A stretch of 64,000 nt of DNA from Variovorax gracilis (GCF_030317115.1 NZ_JASZYF010000011.1:1-64000); one strand, 5' to 3'; numbered from the stretch's first letter, positions 7,672-16,563 are shown. Numbers and translations: made by a program. The notes: a model not told the origin generated them from the letters alone.

Positions 7672-8586
7672 TCAAGCCAGCTCTGCGCGCGCCATCCGGC
7701 ACACCGCCAGCAGTGCCAGAAGGTTCGGGTCGCGCTCGCGCGTGCGCAGGAAGCTGACGCCGATCTTCTGGCGCATGAGATAGCGCTTCTGCAGCGGAAT
7801 CAACTGCACGCGCTGCGGCATCACGCCGCGCACGCGGCCCGGAAGCAGCGTGTACCCGATGCCGCCGCTCACGAGGTTCATCAGCGAGAAGATGTCGCCG
7901 GTTTCCATGACCACGTTGGGCGTGAAGCCGGCGATGCGAAACGAGTCCTGGAAGCCGGTGTAGGTCACGAAGCCTTCGCCCAGGCTCACGAAGCGTTCGT
8001 TGGCGCAGGCGCCCAGGTCGACCTCCTGCATCTCGCCGTACGGCGAGCCCGTCGGTGCGGCAAAGAAGATGTCGTCCTCGAACAGCAATTCCGATTCGAC
8101 ATCGGCCGCGCCTTCGGGCCGGCCGAGCAGCGCCGCGTCGATCACGCCGTCGCGCAGCCGCTGGAGCAGGTCGGCATTGGAGCCGAGCACCAGTTCCACG
8201 TGCAGCTCTGGCTTGCGCACCTTCATTCCCATGACGATCGTCGGCACGGTGTGGCTGGTCAGCGAATAGAGCGATCCGATGCGGATGCGGTCCGCCGAAT
8301 AGCCGGCCACTTCGCGCGTCGCGCGGATGCCGTCGGACATGGTGCGCAGGACCTCGCGCGCCGTTTCGGCCAGCGTGCGTGCGGCGTCGGTGGGATGTAG
8401 GTTGCGTCCCTCGTGGCGGAACAGCGCGCATCGCATGCCGTTCTCCAGCGAGTGCAGCGCGCGGTGCACGCTCACCGTGCTGATGTCGAGCCGCTCCGCG
8501 GCCCGCGCGAGATTGCCGGTCTCCATGAAGGCCAGGAGGATCTCGAGCTTGCGAAAGGTGATGTCCTCGTCGATGCGGATGAGCAT
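7672..8586 (-). CDS. mdcR: LysR-family regulator of malonate utilisation (MdcR-like)
   Basis: This 304-residue LysR protein has an N-terminal winged helix-turn-helix (about residues 24-48, GNLARAAERLDISTVSVHRA) and a periplasmic-binding-like effector domain beginning near IRIGSLYSL. It is the likely activator of the malonate operon that starts 183 bp downstream on the same strand, and malonate or malonyl-CoA is the likely effector. These roles rest on position and on known MdcR and MatR examples. The start ATG at 8586 (MLIRIDEDITF) gives a complete HTH. The symbol is by position and could be wrong. Confidence 0.8.
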   Translation of the reverse strand: MLIRIDEDITFRKLEILLAFMETGNLARAAERLDISTVSVHRALHSLENGMRCALFRHEGRNLHPTDAARTLAETAREVLRTMSDGIRATREVAGYSADRIRIGSLYSLTSHTVPTIVMGMKVRKPELHVELVLGSNADLLQRLRDGVIDAALLGRPEGAADVESELLFEDDIFFAAPTGSPYGEMQEVDLGACANERFVSLGEGFVTYTGFQDSFRIAGFTPNVVMETGDIFSLMNLVSGGIGYTLLPGRVRGVMPQRVQLIPLQKRYLMRQKIGVSFLRTRERDPNLLALLAVCRMARAELA

Positions 8587-8828
8587 GGCGGATCGTCGCT
8601 GAAGCGTTCATCGTAGTGCCAATTTCCGGCGAAGCGGCTATGGCGTCCCATGCTGCCCTCTGCGCGCGGCGCCGGCACGTCCTCGGCCGAGGAGCGCCAG
8701 AAGGGTGCTGGCATTGCACTTATTTACACATCCAACGGCGCAGCCGCTGCGTACAAGGCTCGGGTACTCATAGAAGCACCCGGTGGCTCACGCCATCTCC
8801 AGCCAGACAACCTGTTGAGGTGATGCCC

Positions 8829-10313
8829 ATGAGACTCTCGAACCCATCCATGCAGTTCGGCGTGCTTGCCACCTGTGCAATCGCCGCCGCCGGCGCACTG
8901 GCATCCAGTCACCGCGAGGCCCCTTCGATCACGGGGATGCCGAAGGTCGATGCCACCGACTTCTACATGTTCCGCAGCTACGAGGCCGGCCGCGAGGGCT
9001 TCGTGACGCTGATCGCCAACTACCAGCCCGACCAGAGCCCGTACGGCGGGCCGAATTACTTCACGATGGATCCGAATGCGCTCTACGAGATCCATCTCGA
9101 CACCGACGGCGATGCGGTGGAGAACATCACCTTCCGCTTCAAGTTCACCCACACGCTGCGCGACATCCAACTGCCCATTGCCGACAAGAAGGTGTCCATT
9201 CCACTGGTGCAGGCCGGCGCCATCTCGGCGCCGAACCAGCCGACCAGCAACCTGCGCGAGACCTACACGCTGGACATCGTGCGCGGCGATCGCCGCACGG
9301 GCCGGGTCGAGCCGGTCTCGATGGCCGGCGGCGGCATGGTGTTCGACAAGCCCACGGACAACATCGGCGACAAGACGTTCGGCGGCCCGACCGGCTATGC
9401 GAGCTATGCGAACCAGCACCTCCATGCGGTCAACATCCCCGGCTGCAGCACGCCCGGCCGCGTGTTCGTCGGCCAGCGCAAGGACCCGTTCACCGTCGCG
9501 CTGGGCCAGGTGTTCGACCTGATCAATCTCAATCCGCTCGGCTCGACGAGCGCCAACCCGGACGCGCTCGCCGGCAGGAACGTGACCACGATGGCGCTGG
9601 AGGTTCCGATCTCCTGCGTCACCACAGCGGCCAGCCCCATCGTCGGCGGATGGACCACCGCCAGCGTGCGCCAAGGCCGGCTCATCGCCAGCCCGCCGAA
9701 GAGCGGCCATGGCACGACGGCGCTGAACGGCGGGCCGTGGGCACAGGTCTCGCGACTGGGCATGCCGCTGGTCAACGAGGTCGTGATCGGTCTGAAGGAC
9801 AAGGACAGGTTCAACAGCTCCAAGCCGAAGGACGATGGCCAGTTCGCCGACTACGTCACCAATCCGACCCTGCCGGCCCTGATTCAGATCCTGTTCCCGA
9901 GTGCCGCGGCGCCAACCAACTTCCCGCGCAGCGACCTGGTCGCTGCCTTCCTCACCGGCGTGGAGGGCGTCAACAAGCCTGCCAACGTCAAGCCGTCGGA
10001 AATGCTGCGGCTCAACACCTCCGTGATGCCGACGCCCAAGGCCCGGCAGAGCAATCTGGGTGTGCTGGCTGGTGACACCGCGGGCTTCCCCAATGGCCGG
10101 CGGCCCGGCGACGACGTGGTGGACGCCGAGCTGCGCGTGGCGATGGGTGCGCTGTGCGTGGCGACCGGTGCGCTCGACACCTTGAAGGTCGGCTGCAAGC
10201 CGGGCGACGCGCCCGCGGGCGCTGCGGCGTTGACCGATGGCGCGCTGCAGAGCCCGGCGCAGTTCCCGGATGCGTTCCCCTACCTGAACACGCCCCTTCC
10301 GGGCTCGCAGTAA
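8829..10313 (+). CDS. DUF4331 family secreted protein
   Basis: The 494-residue product has a clear signal peptide (MRLSNPSMQFGVLATCAIAA, cleavage likely after ALA at residues 24-26), followed at once by the DUF4331 hallmark SHREAP (27-32) and DATDFYMF. The family is common in Proteobacteria and has no established biochemical function. The protein is exported and soluble, with no C-terminal anchor. I chose ATG 8829 over ATG 8823 because GAGG is eight bases upstream of 8829 but only two from 8823. It begins a tight operon with a lipoprotein, a TPR protein and a HupE/UreJ-like membrane protein, so a role in an envelope or metal-related system is plausible but unproven. Confidence 0.88.
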   Translation: MRLSNPSMQFGVLATCAIAAAGALASSHREAPSITGMPKVDATDFYMFRSYEAGREGFVTLIANYQPDQSPYGGPNYFTMDPNALYEIHLDTDGDAVENITFRFKFTHTLRDIQLPIADKKVSIPLVQAGAISAPNQPTSNLRETYTLDIVRGDRRTGRVEPVSMAGGGMVFDKPTDNIGDKTFGGPTGYASYANQHLHAVNIPGCSTPGRVFVGQRKDPFTVALGQVFDLINLNPLGSTSANPDALAGRNVTTMALEVPISCVTTAASPIVGGWTTASVRQGRLIASPPKSGHGTTALNGGPWAQVSRLGMPLVNEVVIGLKDKDRFNSSKPKDDGQFADYVTNPTLPALIQILFPSAAAPTNFPRSDLVAAFLTGVEGVNKPANVKPSEMLRLNTSVMPTPKARQSNLGVLAGDTAGFPNGRRPGDDVVDAELRVAMGALCVATGALDTLKVGCKPGDAPAGAAALTDGALQSPAQFPDAFPYLNTPLPGSQ

Positions 10314-10323
10314 GGAGCACGAC

Positions 10324-10587
10324 ATGAAGCGCATGATCATTCGAGTCGGCCTTCCGCTGGTTGCGGCGCTCGTCGTCGTCGCCTGCGGTGGTGGTGGTGG
10401 AGGCGGCGGCTACTTTCCGCCCATCGGCGGCGGCACGACGCCCACCGACACCGACACCCTCGATGCGTTCCTCGCCTATGTGAAGTCGCTCGTCGCGACC
10501 GCGCTGGACACGGCGGAGCCTGCCGACGTGACGGCTTTCGATCCGTCGACGACCACGGAGACCCGGGAACCCTTCGCGACGCAGTGA
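10324..10587 (+). CDS. Small glycine-rich lipoprotein
   Basis: This 87-residue protein has a lipoprotein signal: MKRMIIRVGLPLVAALVVVAC with lipobox VVAC and Cys21, then a run of eight glycines. The rest is short, acidic and rich in Thr and Asp (TPTDTDTLDAFLAY). It carries no domain I recognise. It starts 11 bp after the DUF4331 stop with GGAGCACGAC upstream of its ATG, and its stop overlaps the next gene (TGATG). Short lipoproteins of this kind accompany DUF4331 genes in related genomes as far as I recall, but I cannot verify that here. It probably anchors or partners an exported protein. Confidence 0.75.
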   Translation: MKRMIIRVGLPLVAALVVVACGGGGGGGGYFPPIGGGTTPTDTDTLDAFLAYVKSLVATALDTAEPADVTAFDPSTTTETREPFATQ

Positions 10588-11786
10588 TGCGCACGCTACT
10601 AGGCCCGAGGGCTGGCCTTGCGCGATGCGGCCTGCTGGCTGCACTGCTGTGCGCAGCCGGCGCGCCGCTCGGCGCCGCACCGCGCGTGCCGGCCAGCGAC
10701 GACACGATCGTCGAGACGCTGCCCGCCATCGCCGGCTGGTCGCGCGAGGAGCGCCGACTGCGGCAGGCGCTTGCACAACGTCCGCGCGATGAAGCCACTG
10801 CGCTTGCTGCCGCCCAGGCCTACCTGGAATTGGCGCGAACGCAGGGGGATGCGCGCTACGCCGGATACGCCCTGGGTGCGCTCCGGGCCTGGGACGCGAC
10901 AGCGGCTGCGCAGACACCGCCCGCCTTGCTGGTGATGCGGGCGACGATCGCGCAATTCCTGCATGACTTCGACGGGGCCGAAGCCACCTTGAAATCGGCG
11001 CTGGCCCGGCAGCCCGGCAACGCGCAGGCCTGGATCACGCTGGCAACCATTCAACGCGTGCGGGGTCGCTATGCCGAGTCGGACACCGCATGCCGCGCGC
11101 TGGGCCGCGTCGGCCCCACGCTCTACGGCCTGGCCTGCCTGGCCGAGAACGCCGGGCTGCGCGGAGACCATGAGTCGGCACGCGAAACCCTGCGAGGCCT
11201 GCTCGCCGATCCTTCCCTGCGGGGCGCGCAGCAGGCGGGCACGCGCCAATGGCTGCTCACGAGCCTGGCTGAAATCGAGGAACTCGCGGGTCGCCCCGGC
11301 GCGGCCGAAGCCTTCTACAGACAGGCGCTGCAGGCCGAACGCTCGGGCTACCTCCTGCTTGCCTACAGCGACTTCCTGTTGCGCGAGAAACGACCCGCCG
11401 AGGTCGCTGCGCTGCTCGCGAAGGAGCCTCGCAGCGATGCTGTGCTGCTGCGGCTGGCGATCGCCGCGCGCCGGACAGACAGCGTGGGCAGCGCCCGCCA
11501 GGATCTCGACGAGTTGCAGGCCCGCTTCGACGCGGCGGCTCAGCGGCCGCGCAATGCCGAAGCGCATGCACGCGAAGGTGCCTTGTTCGCGCTCGACGTC
11601 GAGGGTGACGCCCGGCGGGCGCTCGACTTCGCCCGCGCCAACGTCCGCCTGCAGCGCGAGCCGATCGACCTGCTGCTGCTCGCACGCGCCGCCGCCGCGG
11701 CCGGTGACGAGGAAGCGCGCAGCGAACTCAAGGCACTGATGCAACGCACGGGGTTGCGCGATGCGCGGATCGACGCCGTCCTTTGA
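10587..11786 (+). CDS. TPR-repeat exported protein
   Basis: The 399-residue product starts with a signal-like segment (GLLAALLCAAGAPLGAAP) and then holds helical tetratricopeptide-like repeats, for example DEATALAAAQAYLELARTQG and GNAQAWITLATIQRVRGRYA. TPR proteins act as assembly scaffolds. Its start overlaps the lipoprotein stop in TGATG, and it ends one base before the candidate start of the HupE-like gene, so the four genes look co-translated. A GTG at 10584 in the same frame is an alternative start. No enzymatic domain is seen. Confidence 0.8.
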   Translation: MRTLLGPRAGLARCGLLAALLCAAGAPLGAAPRVPASDDTIVETLPAIAGWSREERRLRQALAQRPRDEATALAAAQAYLELARTQGDARYAGYALGALRAWDATAAAQTPPALLVMRATIAQFLHDFDGAEATLKSALARQPGNAQAWITLATIQRVRGRYAESDTACRALGRVGPTLYGLACLAENAGLRGDHESARETLRGLLADPSLRGAQQAGTRQWLLTSLAEIEELAGRPGAAEAFYRQALQAERSGYLLLAYSDFLLREKRPAEVAALLAKEPRSDAVLLRLAIAARRTDSVGSARQDLDELQARFDAAAQRPRNAEAHAREGALFALDVEGDARRALDFARANVRLQREPIDLLLLARAAAAAGDEEARSELKALMQRTGLRDARIDAVL

Positions 11787-11787
11787 C

Positions 11788-12948
11788 ATGACGCCCGTGT
11801 CCACGCGGTGGATGCGCGGGATGGGCGCGTGCGTGATGGTCTTGCTGTTCGCACTGCTCGCGACCGGACCGCGCGCGGCACATGCGCACAAGGCCAGCGA
11901 CGCCTACCTGCAGATGCGCATTGCCGGCGATGCGGTGGACCTGCGCTGGGACATCGCGTTGCGCGACCTCGATGTGGCGCTGGATCTCGACCGTAACGGC
12001 GACCGCCGACTGAGCTGGGGCGAGGTCAACGGCCGCATGGACGAGATCCGCGCCTATGCGCTCGCGCGCCTGCGGCTGCAGCATGGGCGCTGCGTCTTGG
12101 CGCAGGCCGCGCCGCCGGCGGTGGACGATCGCGTCGACGGTGCCTACCTCGTCTTCCGGTTCCAGGCCCGATGCGATGTCGCGACGTTGCTGTCGATCGA
12201 CTACCAGTTGTTCCGCGAGATCGACCCCACCCACCGCGGGCTGCTGCGCGTCACGGCGCATGCCGGCAGCGATCCGCTGGTGCGCTCGCTCGACCCGTCC
12301 GGCGGCCCGGTCGCGATTGCAGCGGATGCGGCTCCGCCCAACGCGAGCCTGTTTCGCGATGGCGTCCATCACATCCTGATCGGCTACGACCACATCCTGT
12401 TCCTGATCTGCCTGCTGCTGCCCGCGGTGCTGCGCCGCCGGCCCGGCGGCTGGGAACCTGTGGTGACGTGGCGCGAGGCGGTGTTGCCGATGCTCGGCAT
12501 CGTCACGATGTTCACCATCGCGCACTCCATCACGCTGGCGCTGGCTGCGCTGAACATCGTGAACATCTCGCCGCGCGTGATCGAGCCGGCCATCGCGATC
12601 ACGATCGTCCTCGCCGCGGCCGACAACATCTACCCGCTGCTGCGCGGCCGGCGCAAGCTGTTCAGCTTCCTGTTCGGCCTCATCCATGGCTTCGGATTCG
12701 CCGGCGCGCTGGCCGAGATGGAGCTTCCGACGCGGGGCTTCGTCGTGGCGCTGCTGCAATTCAATCTCGGCGTCGAGGCGGGCCAGCTCGTCGTCGTGTT
12801 CGCGGCGCTCGGCGCCTTGCTGGCGATGCGCCACTGGCGTCGCTACGAGCCGGTGCTGTTGCACGGCGGATCGACCGCTGCGGTGCTGATCGCGGGGATC
12901 TGGTTCATGGAGCGGGTCTTCGACCTCAAGGTGCTGCCGTTTTCCTAG
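11788..12948 (+). CDS. HupE/UreJ-type membrane protein with EF-hand-like loop
   Basis: The 386-residue product has a signal segment ending AAHAHKASDAYL, an extracytoplasmic N-terminal domain of about 180 residues, and then six or seven membrane helices. The first helix carries HHILIGYDH, matching the H-x5-DH metal motif of the HupE/UreJ family, which is linked to nickel or cobalt uptake. In the N-terminal domain, residues 68-79 from this start read DRNGDRRLSWGE, with Asp, Asn, Asp, Ser and Glu at EF-hand positions 1, 3, 5, 9 and 12. It is the last gene of the DUF4331 operon. I used ATG 11788, two bases after the previous stop; 11761 and 11812 are alternatives. The ion and direction of transport are unknown. 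Confidence 0.8.
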   Translation: MTPVSTRWMRGMGACVMVLLFALLATGPRAAHAHKASDAYLQMRIAGDAVDLRWDIALRDLDVALDLDRNGDRRLSWGEVNGRMDEIRAYALARLRLQHGRCVLAQAAPPAVDDRVDGAYLVFRFQARCDVATLLSIDYQLFREIDPTHRGLLRVTAHAGSDPLVRSLDPSGGPVAIAADAAPPNASLFRDGVHHILIGYDHILFLICLLLPAVLRRRPGGWEPVVTWREAVLPMLGIVTMFTIAHSITLALAALNIVNISPRVIEPAIAITIVLAAADNIYPLLRGRRKLFSFLFGLIHGFGFAGALAEMELPTRGFVVALLQFNLGVEAGQLVVVFAALGALLAMRHWRRYEPVLLHGGSTAAVLIAGIWFMERVFDLKVLPFS

Positions 12949-13061
12949 ACCTTGACGACGGGACGGATCAGCGTCCACGGACGAGGCCGCGTCGTCCGGT
13001 CGCAACGACGCCGCCGGGAGCGCGTGCACACTGACGGAGGCCCGACCACAATCGGGCACGA

Positions 13062-13802
13062 ATGGCGGTCTCCGGTTTGCTCTCCTACTTCTTCGTCCTG
13101 GTCGTCGGCCTGTTCGCCGGATGCGTCAGCGGCATCATCGGAACGGGCTCATCCCTGTTGCTCCTTCCGATCCTCGTGTTCCAGTTCGGGCCCAAGCATG
13201 CGGTGCCCATCATGGCGGTCGCTGCGGTGATGGGAAACCTGGCACGCGTTGCGGCCTGGCGGAGCGAGGTGGACTGGAAGGCCGTGGCAGCCTACGCCGT
13301 TCCCGGGGCGCCGGCTGCCGCTCTGGGCGCGAGCACGATGCTGGCGCTCCCGTCCTCGGTGGTGGAAGCCATGCTCGGGCTTTTCTTCCTGGCGATGATT
13401 CCGCTCAGGCGCTTGCAGGCGAGACTGGCGTGGCGCCCGAACCTCTGGCACCTGGCCTTCGCAGGCGCGTTGATCGGATTTCTCACCGGACTGGTCCTGT
13501 CGACCGGGCCGCTCAGCGTGCCGGTGTTCACCGCCTACGGCCTGGCCTCCGGCGCCTTCATTGCCACCGAGGCGGCCAGCTCGCTGGTCTTGTACGTCAG
13601 CAAGGTGGCGACGTTCAGGCAACTCGGTGCCGCGCCGCTGGAAATCCTGCTCCAGGGCGGCATCGTCGGCGCTTCGCTCATGGTGGGGACGTACGGCGGC
13701 AAAGCCGTGCTCCAGCGCCTGAAAGTCGGCGCGTTCAACCGGATGCTGGATGCGGTGATGCTGGTTTCCGGATTTGCACTGCTGTGGAGAGCAGTTCAAT
13801 GA
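13062..13802 (+). CDS. TSUP (TauE/SafE) family membrane permease
   Basis: The 246-residue protein has seven or eight hydrophobic segments and the two internally repeated glycine-rich loops of the TSUP family, GIIGTGSSLLLLPILV near the N-terminus and LSTGPLSVPVF in the middle. TSUP permeases export or import organosulfur compounds, sulfite or small carboxylates across the inner membrane; the substrate here is unknown. The start is the ATG at 13062, with only a weak ribosome-binding site. It is separated from the HupE-like gene by 113 bp and is convergent with the next gene. Confidence 0.82.
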   Translation: MAVSGLLSYFFVLVVGLFAGCVSGIIGTGSSLLLLPILVFQFGPKHAVPIMAVAAVMGNLARVAAWRSEVDWKAVAAYAVPGAPAAALGASTMLALPSSVVEAMLGLFFLAMIPLRRLQARLAWRPNLWHLAFAGALIGFLTGLVLSTGPLSVPVFTAYGLASGAFIATEAASSLVLYVSKVATFRQLGAAPLEILLQGGIVGASLMVGTYGGKAVLQRLKVGAFNRMLDAVMLVSGFALLWRAVQ

Positions 13803-13838
13803 ACCCCGGCATTTCGCGCAACCGAGGCGCTGTCGCCG

Positions 13839-14072
13839 CTACAGCACCTTGAGCCGAAGAAGGCCGTCATCGGTCTGGAACGTGTCGTCGCTGGTCTTGA
13901 CGACGCTCTTTCCTGTTTCGAGGCGGTATTCGCTGGCGACTTCGCGCGGCGCGATCGCTTCTTCATCGGGGCTCGCTTCGAGGGATTCGGCGTAGCGCAC
14001 CACGACGTGCCGCTTGCCGACCTGATCGGTGACCTCGATGCGCTCCGTAGGGGCTTTTCTCCTGTGAGGCAT
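13839..14072 (-). CDS. Small conserved-looking protein of unknown function
   Basis: The 77-residue product begins MPHRRKAPTERIEVTDQVG and is charged and soluble, with a pattern of short beta strands (KRHVVVRYAES, SEYRLETGKSVVKTSDDTF). I do not recognise a family. The ATG at 14072 has an excellent ribosome-binding site (GGAAGGAAG), which decides the start against a longer reading frame that would begin at 14162. It is on the opposite strand to the TSUP gene, 36 bp from its stop. It may be expressed alone. Confidence 0.6.
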   Translation of the reverse strand: MPHRRKAPTERIEVTDQVGKRHVVVRYAESLEASPDEEAIAPREVASEYRLETGKSVVKTSDDTFQTDDGLLRLKVL

Positions 14073-14136
14073 TTGCTTCCTTCCCAAGGTTGAGCAACTC
14101 TTACTCTGCCCCAGATCCATGACTGCACGCTGACGT

Positions 14137-14556
14137 TCAGCGAACCTGCTGTCGACGCCCACGCACCCGCGCCCATAGCGCCCGCAGCCGCCGGGCGCGG
14201 TCCTCGAACAGATACGAGCCGGCCAGCGCGAAGATGCCGGAGACGATGCCCGTCACGATGGCCTCCAGCCGGGGAAAGCCGTAGTGCCCCGGATGCGAGA
14301 AGGTGTCGCCGATCATCGTCAGGAGGCCGACGAGCAGCGCGTTGCCATGGCGATTCGCGAAGAGCTTCGTGGCCGGCGTGAAGGTCAGGAGCAGCGCGAG
14401 CAGGCCGGTGAACAGGCCGGTCTGCAATGCGAGCATCCAATGGGGAATGCTCAGGAGGTTCCCGAGGCTCCCGGGCATGCAGGTCATGCACGCGCTGGTG
14501 GGCTGCCAGAAGCGCTGGATGAACAGCTTGAAGCGATGCTTCCATGGATTGGGCAT
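14137..14556 (-). CDS. Small inner-membrane protein of unknown function
   Basis: The 139-residue product begins MPNPWKHRFKLFIQRFW, contains a CMTC pair near residue 25, and has three hydrophobic segments (MLALQTGLFTGLLALLLTF, ALLVGLLTMIGDTF, AIVTGIVSGIFALAGSYLF) and a very basic C-terminus. It is likely an inner-membrane protein; I do not recognise a named family. The ATG at 14556 has GAGGGG eight bases upstream; a GTG at 14559 also fits. It ends 64 bp before the 77-residue gene start on the same strand and may share its transcript. Confidence 0.6.
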   Translation of the reverse strand: MPNPWKHRFKLFIQRFWQPTSACMTCMPGSLGNLLSIPHWMLALQTGLFTGLLALLLTFTPATKLFANRHGNALLVGLLTMIGDTFSHPGHYGFPRLEAIVTGIVSGIFALAGSYLFEDRARRLRALWARVRGRRQQVR

Positions 14557-14669
14557 CACGCGATCCCCTCAATGCACCGGTTGCCATCCTCTCACATTGA
14601 TCGCGATGCGGCGAGCCGGTGCAGTTGCCGCCACGGCGAAAGCGCCGGCCTCAACCGAGGCAGCGGGGG

Positions 14670-15572
14670 CTAGGGCACGAGACCTGCCAGGCTCTTCCGC
14701 AGGAACTCCGCGAACGCATAGGCAATCACCGGAAGCTGCCTCCCCCGCAGGCTCGCCAGCACCAGTTCGCCTCTGGGAAAGCCGCGATCCTCGATGTCGC
14801 GCGCCACGATGTGTCCGTCGTCGAGCGCGGCGCCGATGGCCATCTGGAAAGAGATCGACCGGCGGTCTTCCAGGCAGCCGCGCAGGAACTCGAAGCTGTT
14901 GCTTTCCACCATGCCGTCCAGCTTCGTCGAGCTGCGCGCGAGAAAGCGCTCCAGCAACTGGCGCCCTCCGGTGTCGCGGTTGGGCAGCACCACCGGGTAC
15001 TCGGCGCAGTCGCGCAGGCGCAGTGACGAAGCGCTGCCAGCCGCGAGCGGATGCCTGGCATGCAGGATCGCCATGAGCTTCTGCTCGACCACGATCGCGC
15101 GCTGGATGTCGGCCTCCGGCGCCAGGTTGAACACCAGTGCCAGGTCGGTCTCGAAGCTGCGCAGCGCACGTGCAGCCTGCACGTGGTCGCCGATGTGGAT
15201 GTCGAAGGCGACCAGCGGATGCGTCTTCCGGAATTCGCCGATCACCCCCGGCAGGAACCGCGGCGCCAGCGCCTGGCTCGCCACCAGCCGCACGCTTCCG
15301 CGGCGCAGGCCCTGCAGCTCCTCGATCTCCGAGCGCACGCGCTCCAGGTCGGCGGCGCGGCCGCGGATGTAGCGCACGAACAGCTCGCCGGCCGCCGTCA
15401 GGCGCATGCCGCGCGGCAGCCGCTCGAAGACCGGCGTGCCGAGTTCGTCCTCGATGTCCTGGATGCGGCGGTTCACCGCGGACGGCGCGACGTGCAGCCG
15501 CTCGGCGGCCTGGCGTATCGAGCCCACGCGGGCCACTTCGTCGACGTAGCGCAGAAGACGCAGATGGTTCAT
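14670..15572 (-). CDS. LysR-family regulator of the N-heterocycle cluster
   Basis: This is a 300-residue LysR protein with an N-terminal HTH (residues 17-40, GSIRQAAERLHVAPSAVNRR) and an effector domain beginning near GSVRLVASQAL. It is divergent from the ten-gene catabolic cluster at 15691, with a 118-bp gap that contains a perfect inverted repeat resembling a T-N11-A operator. That is the classic arrangement of a LysR gene and its regulated operon. The effector is probably the ring compound or a ureide intermediate. I chose ATG 15572 (MNHLRLLRYV); ATG 15581 is nine bases further out. Confidence 0.85.
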   Translation of the reverse strand: MNHLRLLRYVDEVARVGSIRQAAERLHVAPSAVNRRIQDIEDELGTPVFERLPRGMRLTAAGELFVRYIRGRAADLERVRSEIEELQGLRRGSVRLVASQALAPRFLPGVIGEFRKTHPLVAFDIHIGDHVQAARALRSFETDLALVFNLAPEADIQRAIVVEQKLMAILHARHPLAAGSASSLRLRDCAEYPVVLPNRDTGGRQLLERFLARSSTKLDGMVESNSFEFLRGCLEDRRSISFQMAIGAALDDGHIVARDIEDRGFPRGELVLASLRGRQLPVIAYAFAEFLRKSLAGLVP

Positions 15573-15606
15573 GCGGCGCATCTTGCAACGATCGTGCCTC
15601 GAATGA

Positions 15607-15627
15607 GCGTTGCCGTTTCGGCAACGC
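15607..15627. promoter_or_regulatory. LysR-type operator: 9-bp inverted repeat with T-N11-A
   Basis: GCGTTGCCG, TTT, CGGCAACGC is a perfect 9-bp inverted repeat with a 3-bp spacer. Its core TTGCCGTTTCGGCAA contains the T-N11-A pattern that LysR proteins bind. It lies in the gap between the LysR gene (start 15572) and the cysteine hydrolase gene (start 15691), in a position to control both directions. Confidence 0.65.
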
Positions 15628-15690
15628 AGCAAGCGCGATAAAGCGTCGGAGCAGAGCACTGTCGGGCACGTCGCGTGCATGACATCGGGC

Positions 15691-16563
15691 ATGAAAGCCC
15701 CATCGCGTCCCCCACGCCCCAGCTTGGCGCCCACGCCGCCCCCTTCGAGGGCATCGTTCGGCCCGGCCGCACACAACGCCTGGCAGCTGCAGGACGGAAA
15801 CCGCGTGAGCTTCGTTCGCAAGGCACGCAAGCCGCGGCCTCTGCTCATCGCCGATGCCGCACCGCAGGCCGTCGAGATCGACCTGGCGTGCACCGCCCTG
15901 CTCGTCGTCGACATGCAGAACGACTTCTGTCATCCCGAAGGCTGGTTCGCGCAGAAAGGCCTGGGCACCAAGGCCGCGCGCAAGCCGATCCCGATGCTGC
16001 AGGCGCTGTTGCCGGCCTGGCGCGACGCAGGCGGCGCGGTGGTGTGGCTCAACTGGGGCATCCGCGCCGACAAGCGCAACCTCGGCCCCACGGTCCAGTT
16101 CAAGGGCAAGCGCACGGCCGATGGCGTGGGCTATGCCGAGCACTCGCCGCTCGACCATGGCCCCTCGCTGGTGCAAGGCTCGTGGGGCGCGCAGGTCATC
16201 GACGAGCTTGAGGTCGCGCCTTCCGACATCAGCGTGCACAAGCACCGCCTCAGCGGCTTCTGGGACAACGAGCTCGACACGCTGCTGCGCCAGCAGGGCA
16301 TCACCACGCTGCTCTTCACCGGCATCAACACCGACCGCTGCGTGTTCTCGACGCTGCAGGACGCCAACTTCCTCGGCTACGACTGCGTGCTGCTGCAGGA
16401 CGCCTGCAGCACGCCATCGCCGGCCTACGTGACCAAGGGCGTCATCTACATCGTGCAGTTGCTGCACGGCTTCGTCGCGAGTGCCGCGTCGTTGGTGCGC
16501 GCCCTTCCACCCGCTTCTTCCGCCTCGTCTTCCATCTCTTCTTCCAGACCCAAGGAGTCCTGA
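15691..16563 (+). CDS. Isochorismatase-fold cysteine hydrolase (RutB/ureide hydrolase-like)
   Basis: The 290-residue product is a cysteine hydrolase of the isochorismatase superfamily. The catalytic triad appears as Asp74 in LLVVDMQNDF, Lys184 in VHKHRLSGF and Cys217 in GINTDRC. Spacings of 110 and 33 residues match those of RutB, the ureidoacrylate amidohydrolase of pyrimidine breakdown. Related enzymes hydrolyse biuret, triuret and carbamates. As the first gene of a ring-opening cluster it likely hydrolyses a ureide or carbamoyl intermediate, releasing carbamate or ammonia. The first 60 residues are a Pro/Ala-rich extension, and the C-terminus ends in a Ser-rich tail (SSASSSISSSRP), so the start is uncertain; ATG 15679 is also possible. 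Confidence 0.83.
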   Translation: MKAPSRPPRPSLAPTPPPSRASFGPAAHNAWQLQDGNRVSFVRKARKPRPLLIADAAPQAVEIDLACTALLVVDMQNDFCHPEGWFAQKGLGTKAARKPIPMLQALLPAWRDAGGAVVWLNWGIRADKRNLGPTVQFKGKRTADGVGYAEHSPLDHGPSLVQGSWGAQVIDELEVAPSDISVHKHRLSGFWDNELDTLLRQQGITTLLFTGINTDRCVFSTLQDANFLGYDCVLLQDACSTPSPAYVTKGVIYIVQLLHGFVASAASLVRALPPASSASSSISSSRPKES

